In this document: one piece after another, positions 36,513 through 49,095 of the stretch | How positions within the stretch are numbered: the stretch's first letter is position 1 | Layout: the number at the start of each line of letters is the position of its first letter | Assembly: GCF_003385555.1 (NCBI RefSeq) | Contig: NZ_QOHR01000006.1 | Span: forward strand, 62,001 to 126,000 | Source: Rhodosalinus sediminis | GTDB taxonomy: Bacteria > Pseudomonadota > Alphaproteobacteria > Rhodobacterales > Rhodobacteraceae | Direction: 5' to 3' | Length of the DNA: 64,000 bases | Notes under the pieces: generated by a model | Databases searched by the model: none | What the model was told of the DNA's origin: nothing | What the model saw: the letters and a program-made list of their open reading frames with translations, nothing else | Program-made: the position numbers and the translations under genes

Positions 36513-37610
36513 ATGGCCCACACCCTCGGAAAGCTCGCCAAGGCGCTCGGCCTCGTCGCAGAGGGCGACGCCACGCTGCCGATCGTCGGCGCCGCGGAAC
36601 CCGCGGAGGCTGGGCCGGAGGAACTCGCCATCGCCTCGACGCCGGCCTACGCCGAACGTCTGAGCGAGGGCCGGGCGCGCGCCGCGCTCCTCTGGGACGG
36701 CGCGGACTGGCAGGCGCTGGGGCTGTCGGGCGCGATCTGCCCGCCGCGCCCGCGCTTCGCGATGTCCGGGCTGACCGCGGCGCTCGACCGCGGCCCGGGC
36801 TTTCCGCCGGGCCGGCACCCCTCGGCGGTGATCGACCCGCGCGCCGAGCTGGGGCCGGACGTCACCGTCGGCGCGCTCGCCGTGATCGAGGCGGGCGCGC
36901 GCATCGGCGCGCGCACGGTGATCGGGCCGCAGGCCTACGTCGGCGCCGGGGCCGAGATCGGGGCGGACGGCCTCGTGCGCGAGGGGGTGCGCATCGGCGC
37001 GCGGGTGAGGATCGGCGCGCGGTTCGTCGCGCAGCCCGGCGCGGTGGTCGGCAGCGACGGCTTCTCCTTCGTCACGCCGGAGGAATCCGGGGCCGAGCGC
37101 GCGCGCGCTACCCTCGGCGCCGAGGACGCGCCCGCGCCCGCCGCCCAGAGCTGGGCGCGCATCCATTCGCTCGGCGCGGTAAGCATCGGCGACGACGTGG
37201 AGATCGGCGCCGCCACCTGCATCGACCGCGGCACGATCCGCGACACGGTCGTGGGCGACGGCACCAAGCTCGACAACCTCGTGCAGATCGCCCACAACGC
37301 GGTGATCGGGCGGGATTGCGTCTTCGCCGGGCACTCGGGCGTCGCCGGCTCGGCGCGCGTGGGCGATCACGTGGTCATGGGCGGGCAGGCGGGCGTGGCC
37401 GACAACGTGACCGTCGGCGCCAACGTGGTGATCGCCGCGGGGACCAAGGTTCTGTCCAACGTGCCGGCGGGGCGCGTGATGATGGGCTATCCCGCGACGC
37501 GCATGGAGACGCACGTCGAGAGCTACAAGGCGCTGCGCCGCCTGCCGCGCCTCGCGCGCGAGATCGCGGCGCTCAAGAAAGCTGTTTCAAAGCCCGGCGC
37601 GAGCGACTAG
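36513..37610 (+). CDS. lpxD: UDP-3-O-acyl-glucosamine N-acyltransferase
   Basis: A 365-residue lipid A enzyme that adds the second 3-hydroxy-acyl chain. The N-terminal uridine-binding domain (1 to about 100) precedes a left-handed beta-helix of many hexapeptide repeats ([20 protein letters not shown] and later). The active-site His lies in [17 protein letters not shown]. It sits outside the usual lpxD-fabZ-lpxA cluster and is followed by an acyl carrier protein and a ketosynthase, which may supply its acyl chain. Confidence 0.95.
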   Translation: MAHTLGKLAKALGLVAEGDATLPIVGAAEPAEAGPEELAIASTPAYAERLSEGRARAALLWDGADWQALGLSGAICPPRPRFAMSGLTAALDRGPGFPPGRHPSAVIDPRAELGPDVTVGALAVIEAGARIGARTVIGPQAYVGAGAEIGADGLVREGVRIGARVRIGARFVAQPGAVVGSDGFSFVTPEESGAERARATLGAEDAPAPAAQSWARIHSLGAVSIGDDVEIGAATCIDRGTIRDTVVGDGTKLDNLVQIAHNAVIGRDCVFAGHSGVAGSARVGDHVVMGGQAGVADNVTVGANVVIAAGTKVLSNVPAGRVMMGYPATRMETHVESYKALRRLPRLAREIAALKKAVSKPGASD

Positions 37611-37648
37611 ATCGGGCGGCGCAGATGGACAGCGAAGGGATCGGCAGG

Positions 37649-37927
37649 ATGACGGACGTCCGCGACAAGGTGATCGGCATCATCGCGGAGCAGGCCGTGC
37701 TCGAGCCCTCCGACGTGCGCGCCGACGCGACGCTCGAGGATCTCGGCATCGACAGCCTCGGCCTCGTCGAGAGCATCTTCGCCATCGAGGAGGCCTTCGA
37801 CATCTCCGTGCCCTTCAACGCCAACGCCCCCGAGGAGAGCGATTTCGACATCTCCTCGGTCGACGCCATCGTCGCCGGGATCGAGCGGCTGATCGCCGAG
37901 CAGCACGGGCGCGCGGGCGGCGCATGA
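37649..37927 (+). CDS. Acyl carrier protein (dedicated, lpxD-linked)
   Basis: A 92-residue carrier protein. The phosphopantetheine-attachment serine is in DLGIDSLGLVESIFAIEEAF. The start was set at 37649, and an ATG eight codons earlier is possible. The extended C-terminal part (ANAPEESDFDISSVDAIVAG) differs from the housekeeping AcpP and recalls AcpXL-type carriers used for special lipid A acyl chains. It lies between lpxD and a ketosynthase and overlaps the latter (ATGA). Confidence 0.9.
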   Translation: MTDVRDKVIGIIAEQAVLEPSDVRADATLEDLGIDSLGLVESIFAIEEAFDISVPFNANAPEESDFDISSVDAIVAGIERLIAEQHGRAGGA

Positions 37928-39144
37928 CCACTGGACTGCGCCGGGTGGCGATCACCGGGGCGGGGACCATCAACCCGCTCGGACACAGCGTGCCCGCCAC
38001 GCTCGAGGCGATGCGCGAGGGGCGCTGCGGCATCGGCCCGCTCGAGATCCGCGACGTCGACCGCCTCGCCGTGCGCATCGGCGGGCAGGTGCGCGACTTC
38101 GCCGCCGAGGCGCATTTCAACCGCCAGCAGCTCGCCCTCTACGACCGTTTCACGCAGTTCACCCTGATCGCGGCGCGCGAGGCCATCGCGCAGGCCGGCC
38201 TCGACTTCGCCGGCGAGCTCGCGGCGCGGTCCGGCGTGGTGCTCGGCACCGCGGGCGGCGGCGTCGGCACCTGGGACGAGAACTACCGCCACGTCTACGA
38301 AGAGGGGAAGAACCGCGTTCACCCCTTCGTCGTGCCGAAGCTGATGAACAACGCGGCCGCCAGCCACGTCGCGATGGAGTACAACCTGAAGGGCCCGTCC
38401 TTCACGGTCTCCACCGCCTGCGCCTCCTCGAACCACGCCATGGCGCAGGCCTTCCAGATGGTGCGCCTCGGCATGAGCCGCGTGATGGTCACGGGCGGCT
38501 CTGAATCCATGCTCTGCTTCGGCGGCGTGAAGGCCTGGGAGGGGCTGCGGGTGATGAGCCGCGACGCCTGCCGCCCCTTCAGCGCCAACCGCAACGGCAT
38601 GGTGCAGGGGGAGGGGGCCGGCGTCTTCGTCTTCGAGGACATGGAGCACGCGCAGTCCCGCGGCGCCGAGATCCTCGCCGAGGTCGCGGGCTTCGCCATG
38701 AGCTCCGACGCCGCCGACATCGTCATGCCCTCCAAGCAGGGCGCGGCGCGCGCGATGGCCGGCGCCCTGCGTGACGGCGGCATCGACCCCGCGACCGTCG
38801 GCTACATCAACGCCCACGGCACCGGCACGCTGGCCAACGACAAGACCGAATGCGCCGCCGTCGCCGACGTCTTCGGCGCCCACGCCGACCGGCTGATGAT
38901 CTCCTCCACGAAGTCGATGCACGGCCACCTGATCGGCGGCACCGGCGCCGTCGAACTCCTCTCCTGCATCATGGCCGTGCGCGACGGCGTCGTCGCACCG
39001 ACCATCGGCTACGAGGAGCCCGACCCCGAATGCGCGCTCGACGTGGTCCCCAACGCCGCCCGCGAGGCCGAGATCGAGGTCGCCCTCTCCAACGCCTTCG
39101 CCTTCGGCGGCCTCAACGCCGTCCTCGCCCTGCGCCACATCTGA
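37924..39144 (+). CDS. Beta-ketoacyl-ACP synthase (FabF-like)
   Basis: A 406-residue condensing enzyme with the full Cys-His-His triad: Cys in VSTACASSNHAM, His in INAHGTGTLANDKTE and His in STKSMHGHLIGGTGAVE. It extends an acyl chain on the adjacent carrier protein. With lpxD and acp it forms a three-gene block that probably makes a lipid A or other special acyl group. It is not the housekeeping fabF, which would sit with fabD-fabG-acpP. Confidence 0.93.
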   Translation: MTTGLRRVAITGAGTINPLGHSVPATLEAMREGRCGIGPLEIRDVDRLAVRIGGQVRDFAAEAHFNRQQLALYDRFTQFTLIAAREAIAQAGLDFAGELAARSGVVLGTAGGGVGTWDENYRHVYEEGKNRVHPFVVPKLMNNAAASHVAMEYNLKGPSFTVSTACASSNHAMAQAFQMVRLGMSRVMVTGGSESMLCFGGVKAWEGLRVMSRDACRPFSANRNGMVQGEGAGVFVFEDMEHAQSRGAEILAEVAGFAMSSDAADIVMPSKQGAARAMAGALRDGGIDPATVGYINAHGTGTLANDKTECAAVADVFGAHADRLMISSTKSMHGHLIGGTGAVELLSCIMAVRDGVVAPTIGYEEPDPECALDVVPNAAREAEIEVALSNAFAFGGLNAVLALRHI

Positions 39145-39201
39145 GCCGCGGCTGGGCGGCGCGGCCTTGCGGCCGCACGCCTTCTGGCACCGCGTGCGGG
39201 C

Positions 39202-39334
39202 GAGGGGCGCTGCCCCTCGCGCTCCCCGGAGTATTTTTGCCAAGATGATGGGAACGCCTGACAGGGTCCATCCTCTTGGTACAAATACTCCGGGGGTGAA
39301 TTGGCCGTCAGGCCAAGAGGGGGCAGCGCCCCCT
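39202..39334. repeat. REP/REPIN-like doublet (B unit then inverted A unit)
   Basis: The B unit (hairpin GAGGGGC/GCCCCTC, then GCTCCCCGGAGTATTT and CCAAGATGATGG, 39202-39252) is followed by an inverted A unit (39268-39334: CCATCCTCTTGG, AAATACTCCGGGGGTGA, hairpin TTGGCC/GGCCAA, hairpin AGGGGGC/GCCCCCT). The inverted tail has one mismatch. The element sits between convergent genes, so it may also stop transcription both ways. Confidence 0.85.
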
Positions 39335-39350
39335 GCCGCGGCGCGTCGCG

Positions 39351-40496
39351 TCAGCGACCGCGCCAGATCCAGCCGCCGCCGAGCACGCGGGTCCCGCCCG
39401 TCGCGTAGAAGACGCAGGCCTGCCCGGTGCTCACGCCCTCTTCGGGCGAGAGGAGCTCCACCTCCGCCTCCGTCTCCGAGAGCGGGCGCAGGATCGCCTC
39501 CGACGGCGCGCGCGTCGAGCGCACCTTGACCGAGATCTCGCGCTCGGCCGTGTCGGTGAAGCCGCCGTCGCCGATCCAGTTCACCTCGCGCACGGGGACC
39601 CGGCGGGTGGCGAGCATCTCCTTGGGGCCGACGATCACCCGGCGCGTCTCGACGTCGAGCTTCACGACGTAGAGCGGCTCCGAGAGGCCGCCGATGCCGA
39701 GCCCGCGGCGCTGGCCGACGGTGTAGTGGATGATCCCCTTGTGCTCGCCCAGAACCCGGCCGTCGGCGTGCACGATCTCGCCCGGTTCGGCCGCGCCGGG
39801 GCGCAGTTTCTCGATCACCGCGGCGTAGTCGCCGTTCGGCACGAAGCAGATGTCCTGGCTGTCGGGCTTCTCGGCCACCGGGAGTCCGTAGCGCGCGGCG
39901 AGCGCGCGGGTCTCGTCCTTCGAGGCGAGGTGGCCGAGCGGGAAGCGCAGGTAGTCGAGCTGCTCGCGCGTGGTGGAGAACAGGAAATAGCTCTGGTCGC
40001 GGGCGCCGTCGGCGGCCATGTGCAGCTCCGGCCCGGCGGGGCCCGCTTCGCGGCGGATGTAGTGGCCGGTGGCCATGCAGTCGGCCTCGAGATCCTTCGC
40101 CGTCTCGAGCAGGTCGCGGAACTTCACCCGCTCGTTGCAGCGGATGCAGGGCACCGGCGTCGCGCCGCCGAGGTAGCTGTCGGCGAACTCGTCGATCACC
40201 GCCTCGCGGAAGACGTTCTCGTAGTCGAGCACGTAATGCGGGAAACCGCGCGTCTCGGCGACGCGGCGCGCGTCGTGGATGTCGCGGCCGGCGCAGCAGG
40301 CGCCCTTCTTGGCGAGCGCCGCGCCGTGGTCGTAGAGTTGCAGCGTCACGCCCACGACGTCGTAGCCTTCCTCGGCGAGCATCGCGGCGACGACGGAGCT
40401 GTCGACACCCCCCGACATCGCCACCACCACGCGGGTCTCCGCCGGCGGCTTGGGCAGGCCGAGGGAATTCAGGGGCTGTGCGGCGTCGAGCGACAT
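39351..40496 (-). CDS. mnmA: tRNA-specific 2-thiouridylase
   Basis: A 381-residue enzyme that thiolates U34 of tRNA for Lys, Glu and Gln. The PP-loop [15 protein letters not shown] binds ATP. The catalytic cysteines are in [14 protein letters not shown] and [16 protein letters not shown] and [15 protein letters not shown] are further signatures. The start was set at 40496 ([10 protein letters not shown]) with AAAGG upstream. An in-frame extension to 40550 has no ribosome site. It is divergent from sciP. Confidence 0.96.
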   Translation of the reverse strand: MSLDAAQPLNSLGLPKPPAETRVVVAMSGGVDSSVVAAMLAEEGYDVVGVTLQLYDHGAALAKKGACCAGRDIHDARRVAETRGFPHYVLDYENVFREAVIDEFADSYLGGATPVPCIRCNERVKFRDLLETAKDLEADCMATGHYIRREAGPAGPELHMAADGARDQSYFLFSTTREQLDYLRFPLGHLASKDETRALAARYGLPVAEKPDSQDICFVPNGDYAAVIEKLRPGAAEPGEIVHADGRVLGEHKGIIHYTVGQRRGLGIGGLSEPLYVVKLDVETRRVIVGPKEMLATRRVPVREVNWIGDGGFTDTAEREISVKVRSTRAPSEAILRPLSETEAEVELLSPEEGVSTGQACVFYATGGTRVLGGGWIWRGR

Positions 40497-40616
40497 GATC
40501 GGACCTTTCGGAAAGTGCGCGGAATATAGGAAAATCCGCCGCATTCTCAAGGCCGCGTTTCAGGCGGCGTTAAGGCCTCCGGGCAAGTCTCGTGCCGAGC
40601 AACCCGGAGGAGCCCA

Positions 40617-40889
40617 ATGTATCTGCGCAAGGTGAAGGGCCCGCGCGCCGTGACCCTGCCCGACGGCCGCGTGATGACGCGCGCCGACCTGCCGCCGCCG
40701 GACACCCGGCGCTGGGTCGCGTCGCGCAAGGCGGCGGTGATGCGTGCGGTGCGCCATGGCCTCATCACGCCCGAGGAGGCCATGGCGCGCTACGCGCTCA
40801 GCGAGGAGGAGCTCGCGGAATGGATGCGCGCCACCGAAAGCGGCGGCGAGAACGCGCTTAAGGCGACGAAGAGGCGCAACAACAACTAA
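40617..40889 (+). CDS. sciP: SciP, CtrA inhibitory protein (DUF1153)
   Basis: A 90-residue helix-turn-helix protein. The core [20 protein letters not shown] and [19 protein letters not shown] matches DUF1153. Caulobacter SciP binds CtrA and blocks recruitment of RNA polymerase in the swarmer phase. GGAGGAGCCC lies upstream of the ATG. It is directly followed, 107 bases on, by ctrA itself, so regulator and inhibitor are physically linked. Confidence 0.94.
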   Translation: MYLRKVKGPRAVTLPDGRVMTRADLPPPDTRRWVASRKAAVMRAVRHGLITPEEAMARYALSEEELAEWMRATESGGENALKATKRRNNN

Positions 40890-40892
40890 AGG

Positions 40893-40920
40893 TTGAAAAA
40901 TATATCGAAGGAGCTAAGCT
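40893..40920 (+). promoter_or_regulatory. Possible ctrA promoter
   Basis: TTGAAA (40893-40898) and TAAGCT (40915-40920), 16 bases apart, lie in the A+T-rich gap between sciP and ctrA, about 76 bases before the ctrA ATG. The -10 match is weak. A GGTTAACC palindrome (40938-40945) contains one CtrA half-site, but no full TTAA-N7-TTAA box is present. Confidence 0.35.
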
Positions 40921-40996
40921 TTCCGGGCGTAACGCTGGGTTAACCTTTTTTGTTCACCTTGCGTTTCGATGCCGAGCGAAGAAGCGGAGGGCCGGG

Positions 40997-46180
<5,184 letters not shown>

Positions 46181-46196
46181 GGGTCATTCCGCCTTC

Positions 46197-46259
46197 GTTC
46201 GCGGATGTTCGCAAAAAGTTCTTTACGTCGCGGTCGAGATATGAGAACAAATCGATAAC
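46197..46259 (+). promoter_or_regulatory. SOS (LexA) boxes upstream of the small ORF
   Basis: GTTCGCAAAAAGTTC (46207-46221) is an exact GTTC-N7-GTTC box, the alphaproteobacterial LexA site. Another GTTC ten bases upstream (46197) and a degenerate GAAC-N7-TAAC (46245-46259) suggest a second weaker site. They lie 25-87 bases before the 40-codon ORF. TTCTTT and TATGAG in between may be its -35 and -10. Confidence 0.75.
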
Positions 46260-46283
46260 ACGAATGCAGATGGAGCGACCGCG

Positions 46284-46406
46284 ATGATGACCCACCTCGC
46301 AACGATCCTTCGCCGCGCCCCGGGGGCGGTCGTCGCCGACATGGCCGGCCTCGTCGCGCTGACGGTGCTCCTGATCGGGGCGCTGCATCTGCCCGGACCG
46401 CTCTGA
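46284..46406 (+). CDS. SOS-controlled 40-residue membrane peptide
   Basis: A short ORF (ATGATG start, TGA stop) encoding 40 residues: a basic amphipathic start (MMTHLATILRRAPG) and one transmembrane segment (about residues 16-36, DMAGLVALTVLLIGALHL). GGAG lies eight bases before the ATG. It sits right behind LexA-type boxes and ahead of a strong terminator. By analogy with Caulobacter SidA (29 aa, SOS-induced division inhibitor) or E. coli TisB, it may halt division or alter the membrane during DNA damage. No homology can be shown here. Confidence 0.7.
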   Translation: MMTHLATILRRAPGAVVADMAGLVALTVLLIGALHLPGPL

Positions 46407-46441
46407 GCTGCCTCGCGATCCGCGGCCCGGCGGCATGGCGC

Positions 46442-46533
46442 GCCTGTCCCCGAGCGCGCCGCCGGGTCTGCCTGTCCCCAAGCGGATCGTCCCTTTCCGC
46501 CGCCGTCCCACGGGACGCGCGGCGGTTTTTTTT
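46442..46533 (+). ncRNA. Possible 3'-UTR small RNA with C-rich loops and terminator
   Basis: After the small ORF a long hairpin (GGCGCGC/GCGCGCC inside CCCGGC/GCCGGG) exposes CTGTCCCC. The 15-base motif GCCTGTCCCCGAGCG (46442) is repeated with one change at 46470. The segment ends in a Rho-independent terminator. The set of C-rich exposed motif plus terminator is the form of a 3'-UTR-derived sRNA, but expression is not shown. Confidence 0.35.
46497..46533 (+). terminator. Rho-independent terminator after the SOS peptide gene
   Basis: CCGCCGCCGTCC pairs with GGACGCGCGGCGG (one extra base) and is followed directly by eight T residues. A second run of seven T residues comes ten bases later. It ends the recG/small-ORF transcript before the convergent Fe-S scaffold gene. 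Confidence 0.88.
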
Positions 46534-46641
46534 GTTGAGTAGTTTTTTTGGCTGGATAGCGGTCGCGCCGGGCGGCCTGTCTCGCCGGCCCCTGTCTTGC
46601 CGGCCCCGGGCTCGAGCCGCGCGCGGGCCGGGCGCGGCGGC

Positions 46642-47094
46642 TCAGACGCAGCGCGCCGCCTCGGCTTCGGCCACGGCCTCCGCCGTCGCCTCGACCGCAA
46701 GGAGGATCGAGGCGTGGCGGTTCTTGTAGTCGCGCGCGGGGCGCAGCACCTCGAGCCCGTCGAAGGGCGCGGGCGGCGCGGGGCCGTCGGATTTCAGCAT
46801 CGCCCGGAGCGCGTCGCGCGCCGCCTCGATCTCGGCGCGGGTGCGGCCGATGGCGTTCTGCCCCACGACCGCCGCGGCGGCCTGCCCGAGCGCGCAGGCC
46901 TTCACGTCCTGCCCGAAGGCAGCGATGCGCCCGTCCTCGAGCGTGACGTCCACGGTCACCGTGGAGCCGCAGAGCGGCGAGCGTTTCTTCACGCTGGCGT
47001 CGGGCGCGTCGAGGCGGTCGGTATGCGGGATGTCGGCCGCGAGCGCGAGGATGCGGCCGGAATAGAGCTGGATCAGGTCGGACTCGGCGCTCAT
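46642..47094 (-). CDS. Fe-S cluster assembly scaffold, SufU/IscU-like
   Basis: A 150-residue NifU-N fold protein. Cluster or zinc ligands are the cysteines in SPLCGSTVTVDV, VKACALGQAAAAVV and the C-terminal RCV. The start at 47094 (MSAESDLIQLYSGR) has GGGGAA upstream. An in-frame extension through the divergent hisI gene is not real. It lacks the LPPVK chaperone motif of IscU and is nearer SufU. It faces hisI divergently. Confidence 0.88.
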   Translation of the reverse strand: MSAESDLIQLYSGRILALAADIPHTDRLDAPDASVKKRSPLCGSTVTVDVTLEDGRIAAFGQDVKACALGQAAAAVVGQNAIGRTRAEIEAARDALRAMLKSDGPAPPAPFDGLEVLRPARDYKNRHASILLAVEATAEAVAEAEAARCV

Positions 47095-47160
47095 GGCTTC
47101 CCCATCGGGTCTTTCGCGCATACTTAGGCGCCGCCCGAGCGATTGCCAAAGGAAAATGCC

Positions 47161-47517
47161 ATGTCCTTCGACCCCGCGACGCTGCGCTACGACGCGCGCG
47201 GCCTCATCCCCGCCATCGCGCAGGACGCCGAGACGGACGAGGTGCTGATGCTCGCCTGGATGAACGCCGAGGCGGTGGCGCGCACGCTGGAGACCGGGCG
47301 CGTCACCTACTGGTCGCGCTCGCGGCAGGCCTTCTGGGAGAAGGGCGCCACCTCGGGGCACGTGCAGGAGCTCGTGGAGATGCGCCTCGACTGCGACCGC
47401 GACACGCTGCTCCTGCGGGTGCGCCAGACCGGGCCGGCCTGTCACACCGGGCGGCGGAGCTGTTTCTACACCGCGGTGCGGGACGGCGCGGAGGTGGAGA
47501 TCATGGCGCCCGGGTGA
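47161..47517 (+). CDS. hisI: Phosphoribosyl-AMP cyclohydrolase
   Basis: A 118-residue enzyme for the third step of histidine synthesis. Seen are [39 protein letters not shown] and the metal-binding stretch [14 protein letters not shown]. The ATG at 47161 has AAAGGAAA upstream. It is a stand-alone HisI without the HisE domain, as in other alphaproteobacteria. A REP-like element follows ten bases after the stop. Confidence 0.95.
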   Translation: MSFDPATLRYDARGLIPAIAQDAETDEVLMLAWMNAEAVARTLETGRVTYWSRSRQAFWEKGATSGHVQELVEMRLDCDRDTLLLRVRQTGPACHTGRRSCFYTAVRDGAEVEIMAPG

Positions 47518-47526
47518 GCCGGAGGA

Positions 47527-47596
47527 GGGGGGCTGTCTGCCCCCCTCGGCGGCTTCGCCGCCTCACCCCCCGAGAGTATTTGGGCCAAGATGATGG
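47527..47596. repeat. REP-like A unit (single)
   Basis: It has the same layout as the other A units: hairpin 1 GGGGGC/GCCCCC, hairpin 2 GGCGGC/GCCGCC around TTC, then CACCCCCCGAGAGTATTTG and CCAAGATGATGG. It sits between the convergent hisI and gluQRS genes. The TCA at 47563-47565 in the tail is the gluQRS stop codon on the minus strand. Confidence 0.85.
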
Positions 47597-48462
47597 GGCG
47601 GGGAGAGGCGCACCAGCGCGCGGAGATCGGCCGGCGTGCGGCCCTCGGCCCGATAGGCGGCGATGGCGCGGGCGTCGTCGCGCTTGGCGAGGCGCCGGCC
47701 GGTTTCGTCGCGGATCAGGCGGTGGTGGTGGTAGATCGGCGTCGGCAGGCCGAGGAGGCGCTGCAGCAGGACGTGGATCGGCGTCGCGGACGCGAGGTCG
47801 GCGCCGCGGATCACATGGGTGACGGATTGATCGGCGTCGTCCAGCACGACGGCGAGGTGGTAGGACGCGCCGAGGCCCCGGCGGGCGAGGGCGACGTCGC
47901 CGATCGCGCGCGTGAAATGGTCGGGGCCGAGCGGCCCCGGAGGGTCCGCGACGCCGGTCTCTTGGTAGCAGAGCGGCGTCACGTCGAGCCCCGCCGCGGC
48001 CGCGGCGCGGGTCATGTCGAGGCGGAGCGCGACCCCCTCGGGGAGCGGGCCCCCGGGCGGCTGCGCCGGGCGGCAGGTGTCGGGGTAGATCACCCCGTCG
48101 GGGCCGTGCAGGGGCGCGCCCTCCTGCGGCGCGGAGGCGGCGGCCTCGATGTCGCGGCGGCTGCAGTGGCAGGGGTAGAGGAGGCCGCGGTCCCAGAGCG
48201 CGGCGAGCGCGGCGCGGTAGCGCGGCAGGCGGTCGGACTGGCGCAGCACCGGGCCGTTCCATGTGAGCCCGAGCCATGCGAGGTCACTCTCGATCAGCGC
48301 GGCCCATTCCGGGCGCGCGCGGCTCTGGTCGAGGTCGTCGAGGCGCAGGAGGAAGGTGCCCCCCGCCGCCCGGGCCGTGTCGTGGGCGAGCAGCGCCGAA
48401 TAGGCGTGGCCGAGGTGCAGCGGGCCGGTGGGCGAGGGGGCGAAGCGGGTGCGGAGGCTCAC
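47563..48462 (-). CDS. gluQ: Glutamyl-Q tRNA(Asp) synthetase
   Basis: A 299-residue GluRS-like enzyme without an anticodon-binding domain. It attaches glutamate to queuosine in tRNA(Asp). The HIGH-type motif is FAPSPTGPLHLGHAYSAL. Zinc ligands are in LYPCHCSRRDIE and IYPDTC. The KMSKS equivalent is RRLAKRDDARA. It starts with GTG at 48462, overlapping the methyltransferase stop. The last 12 or so residues (PPHHLGPNTLGG) and the stop come from a REP-like repeat, so the natural end may have been replaced. Confidence 0.92.
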   Translation of the reverse strand: MSLRTRFAPSPTGPLHLGHAYSALLAHDTARAAGGTFLLRLDDLDQSRARPEWAALIESDLAWLGLTWNGPVLRQSDRLPRYRAALAALWDRGLLYPCHCSRRDIEAAASAPQEGAPLHGPDGVIYPDTCRPAQPPGGPLPEGVALRLDMTRAAAAAGLDVTPLCYQETGVADPPGPLGPDHFTRAIGDVALARRGLGASYHLAVVLDDADQSVTHVIRGADLASATPIHVLLQRLLGLPTPIYHHHRLIRDETGRRLAKRDDARAIAAYRAEGRTPADLRALVRLSPPHHLGPNTLGG

Positions 48463-49073
48463 GCCTTCTCGAGGACGTAGACGAGGGCGCCCACGCCCTC
48501 GGCCGGCACGTGGGGCCCGTGCTCGCGGTGGCGCACGCGCGCGGCGCCGCGCTCCACGAGGGCGGTCACATGCGCCTCGAAGGCCGGGTCCTGCAGCGTG
48601 TTGTCGTTGAAGGAGAAGGCGAAGAGCCCGCCCGCGGGCAGGAGCGCCCAGACGCGGTCGAAGGCGGCGAGCGGCGCGGCGCCCGAGCCGATGACGCCGA
48701 TGGCGGCGGCGGCGGCGTAGCGCCCGGCGCGGTCGGTCATCGCGTCGTCGTCGCCGACGGCGTCGAGGGCGCGGTAGACGCCCTTGGCGCGGGCGACGTC
48801 CAGCATGCCCTCGGAGACGTCCACCCCGTCGATCGTGGTGAAACCCGCCTCGGCCAGCGCCTCGCCGGAGAGGCCGGTGCCGCAGCCGAAGTCGAGGATC
48901 GGCCGCGCGGGGTCGTCGATCGCGCCGGCGAGCGCCTCGGAGACGCGGCGCGGCGTGGCGTAGCCGGCGGCGCGCAGATCGGCGTCGTATTGCGTCGCCC
49001 AGTCGTCGTAGAGGCGCCGGGTCTCCTCGGCGCCCTGGGTGCGATACACTCTGTCGAGAAATCCCTGTGTCAT
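48459..49073 (-). CDS. Class I SAM-dependent methyltransferase
   Basis: A 204-residue methyltransferase. Motif I is ILDFGCGTGLSGEALAE, and the acidic end of the second strand is in IDGVDVSEGMLDVAR. Motif IV is replaced by FSFNDNTLQDPAF. The opening YRTQGAEETRRLYDDWATQYD is typical of small-molecule (UbiE/TPMT-like) methyltransferases. The substrate is unknown. The stop overlaps the gluQ GTG, so the two are translationally coupled. Confidence 0.88.
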   Translation of the reverse strand: MTQGFLDRVYRTQGAEETRRLYDDWATQYDADLRAAGYATPRRVSEALAGAIDDPARPILDFGCGTGLSGEALAEAGFTTIDGVDVSEGMLDVARAKGVYRALDAVGDDDAMTDRAGRYAAAAAIGVIGSGAAPLAAFDRVWALLPAGGLFAFSFNDNTLQDPAFEAHVTALVERGAARVRHREHGPHVPAEGVGALVYVLEKA

Positions 49074-49095
49074 GCACGCGAGCCTAACCGGCGCG

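Noticed and set aside
34818-37514. 898-residue minus-strand frame opposite the L,D-transpeptidase and lpxD
   Set aside because: It is the antisense of two well-supported genes. Its His/Arg/Ala-rich sequence is typical of reverse-strand reading in high-GC DNA.
40938-40955. Full CtrA box (TTAA-N7-TTAA) upstream of ctrA
   Set aside because: Only one half-site (TTAACC) is present. The sequence seven bases later is TGTT rather than TTAA.
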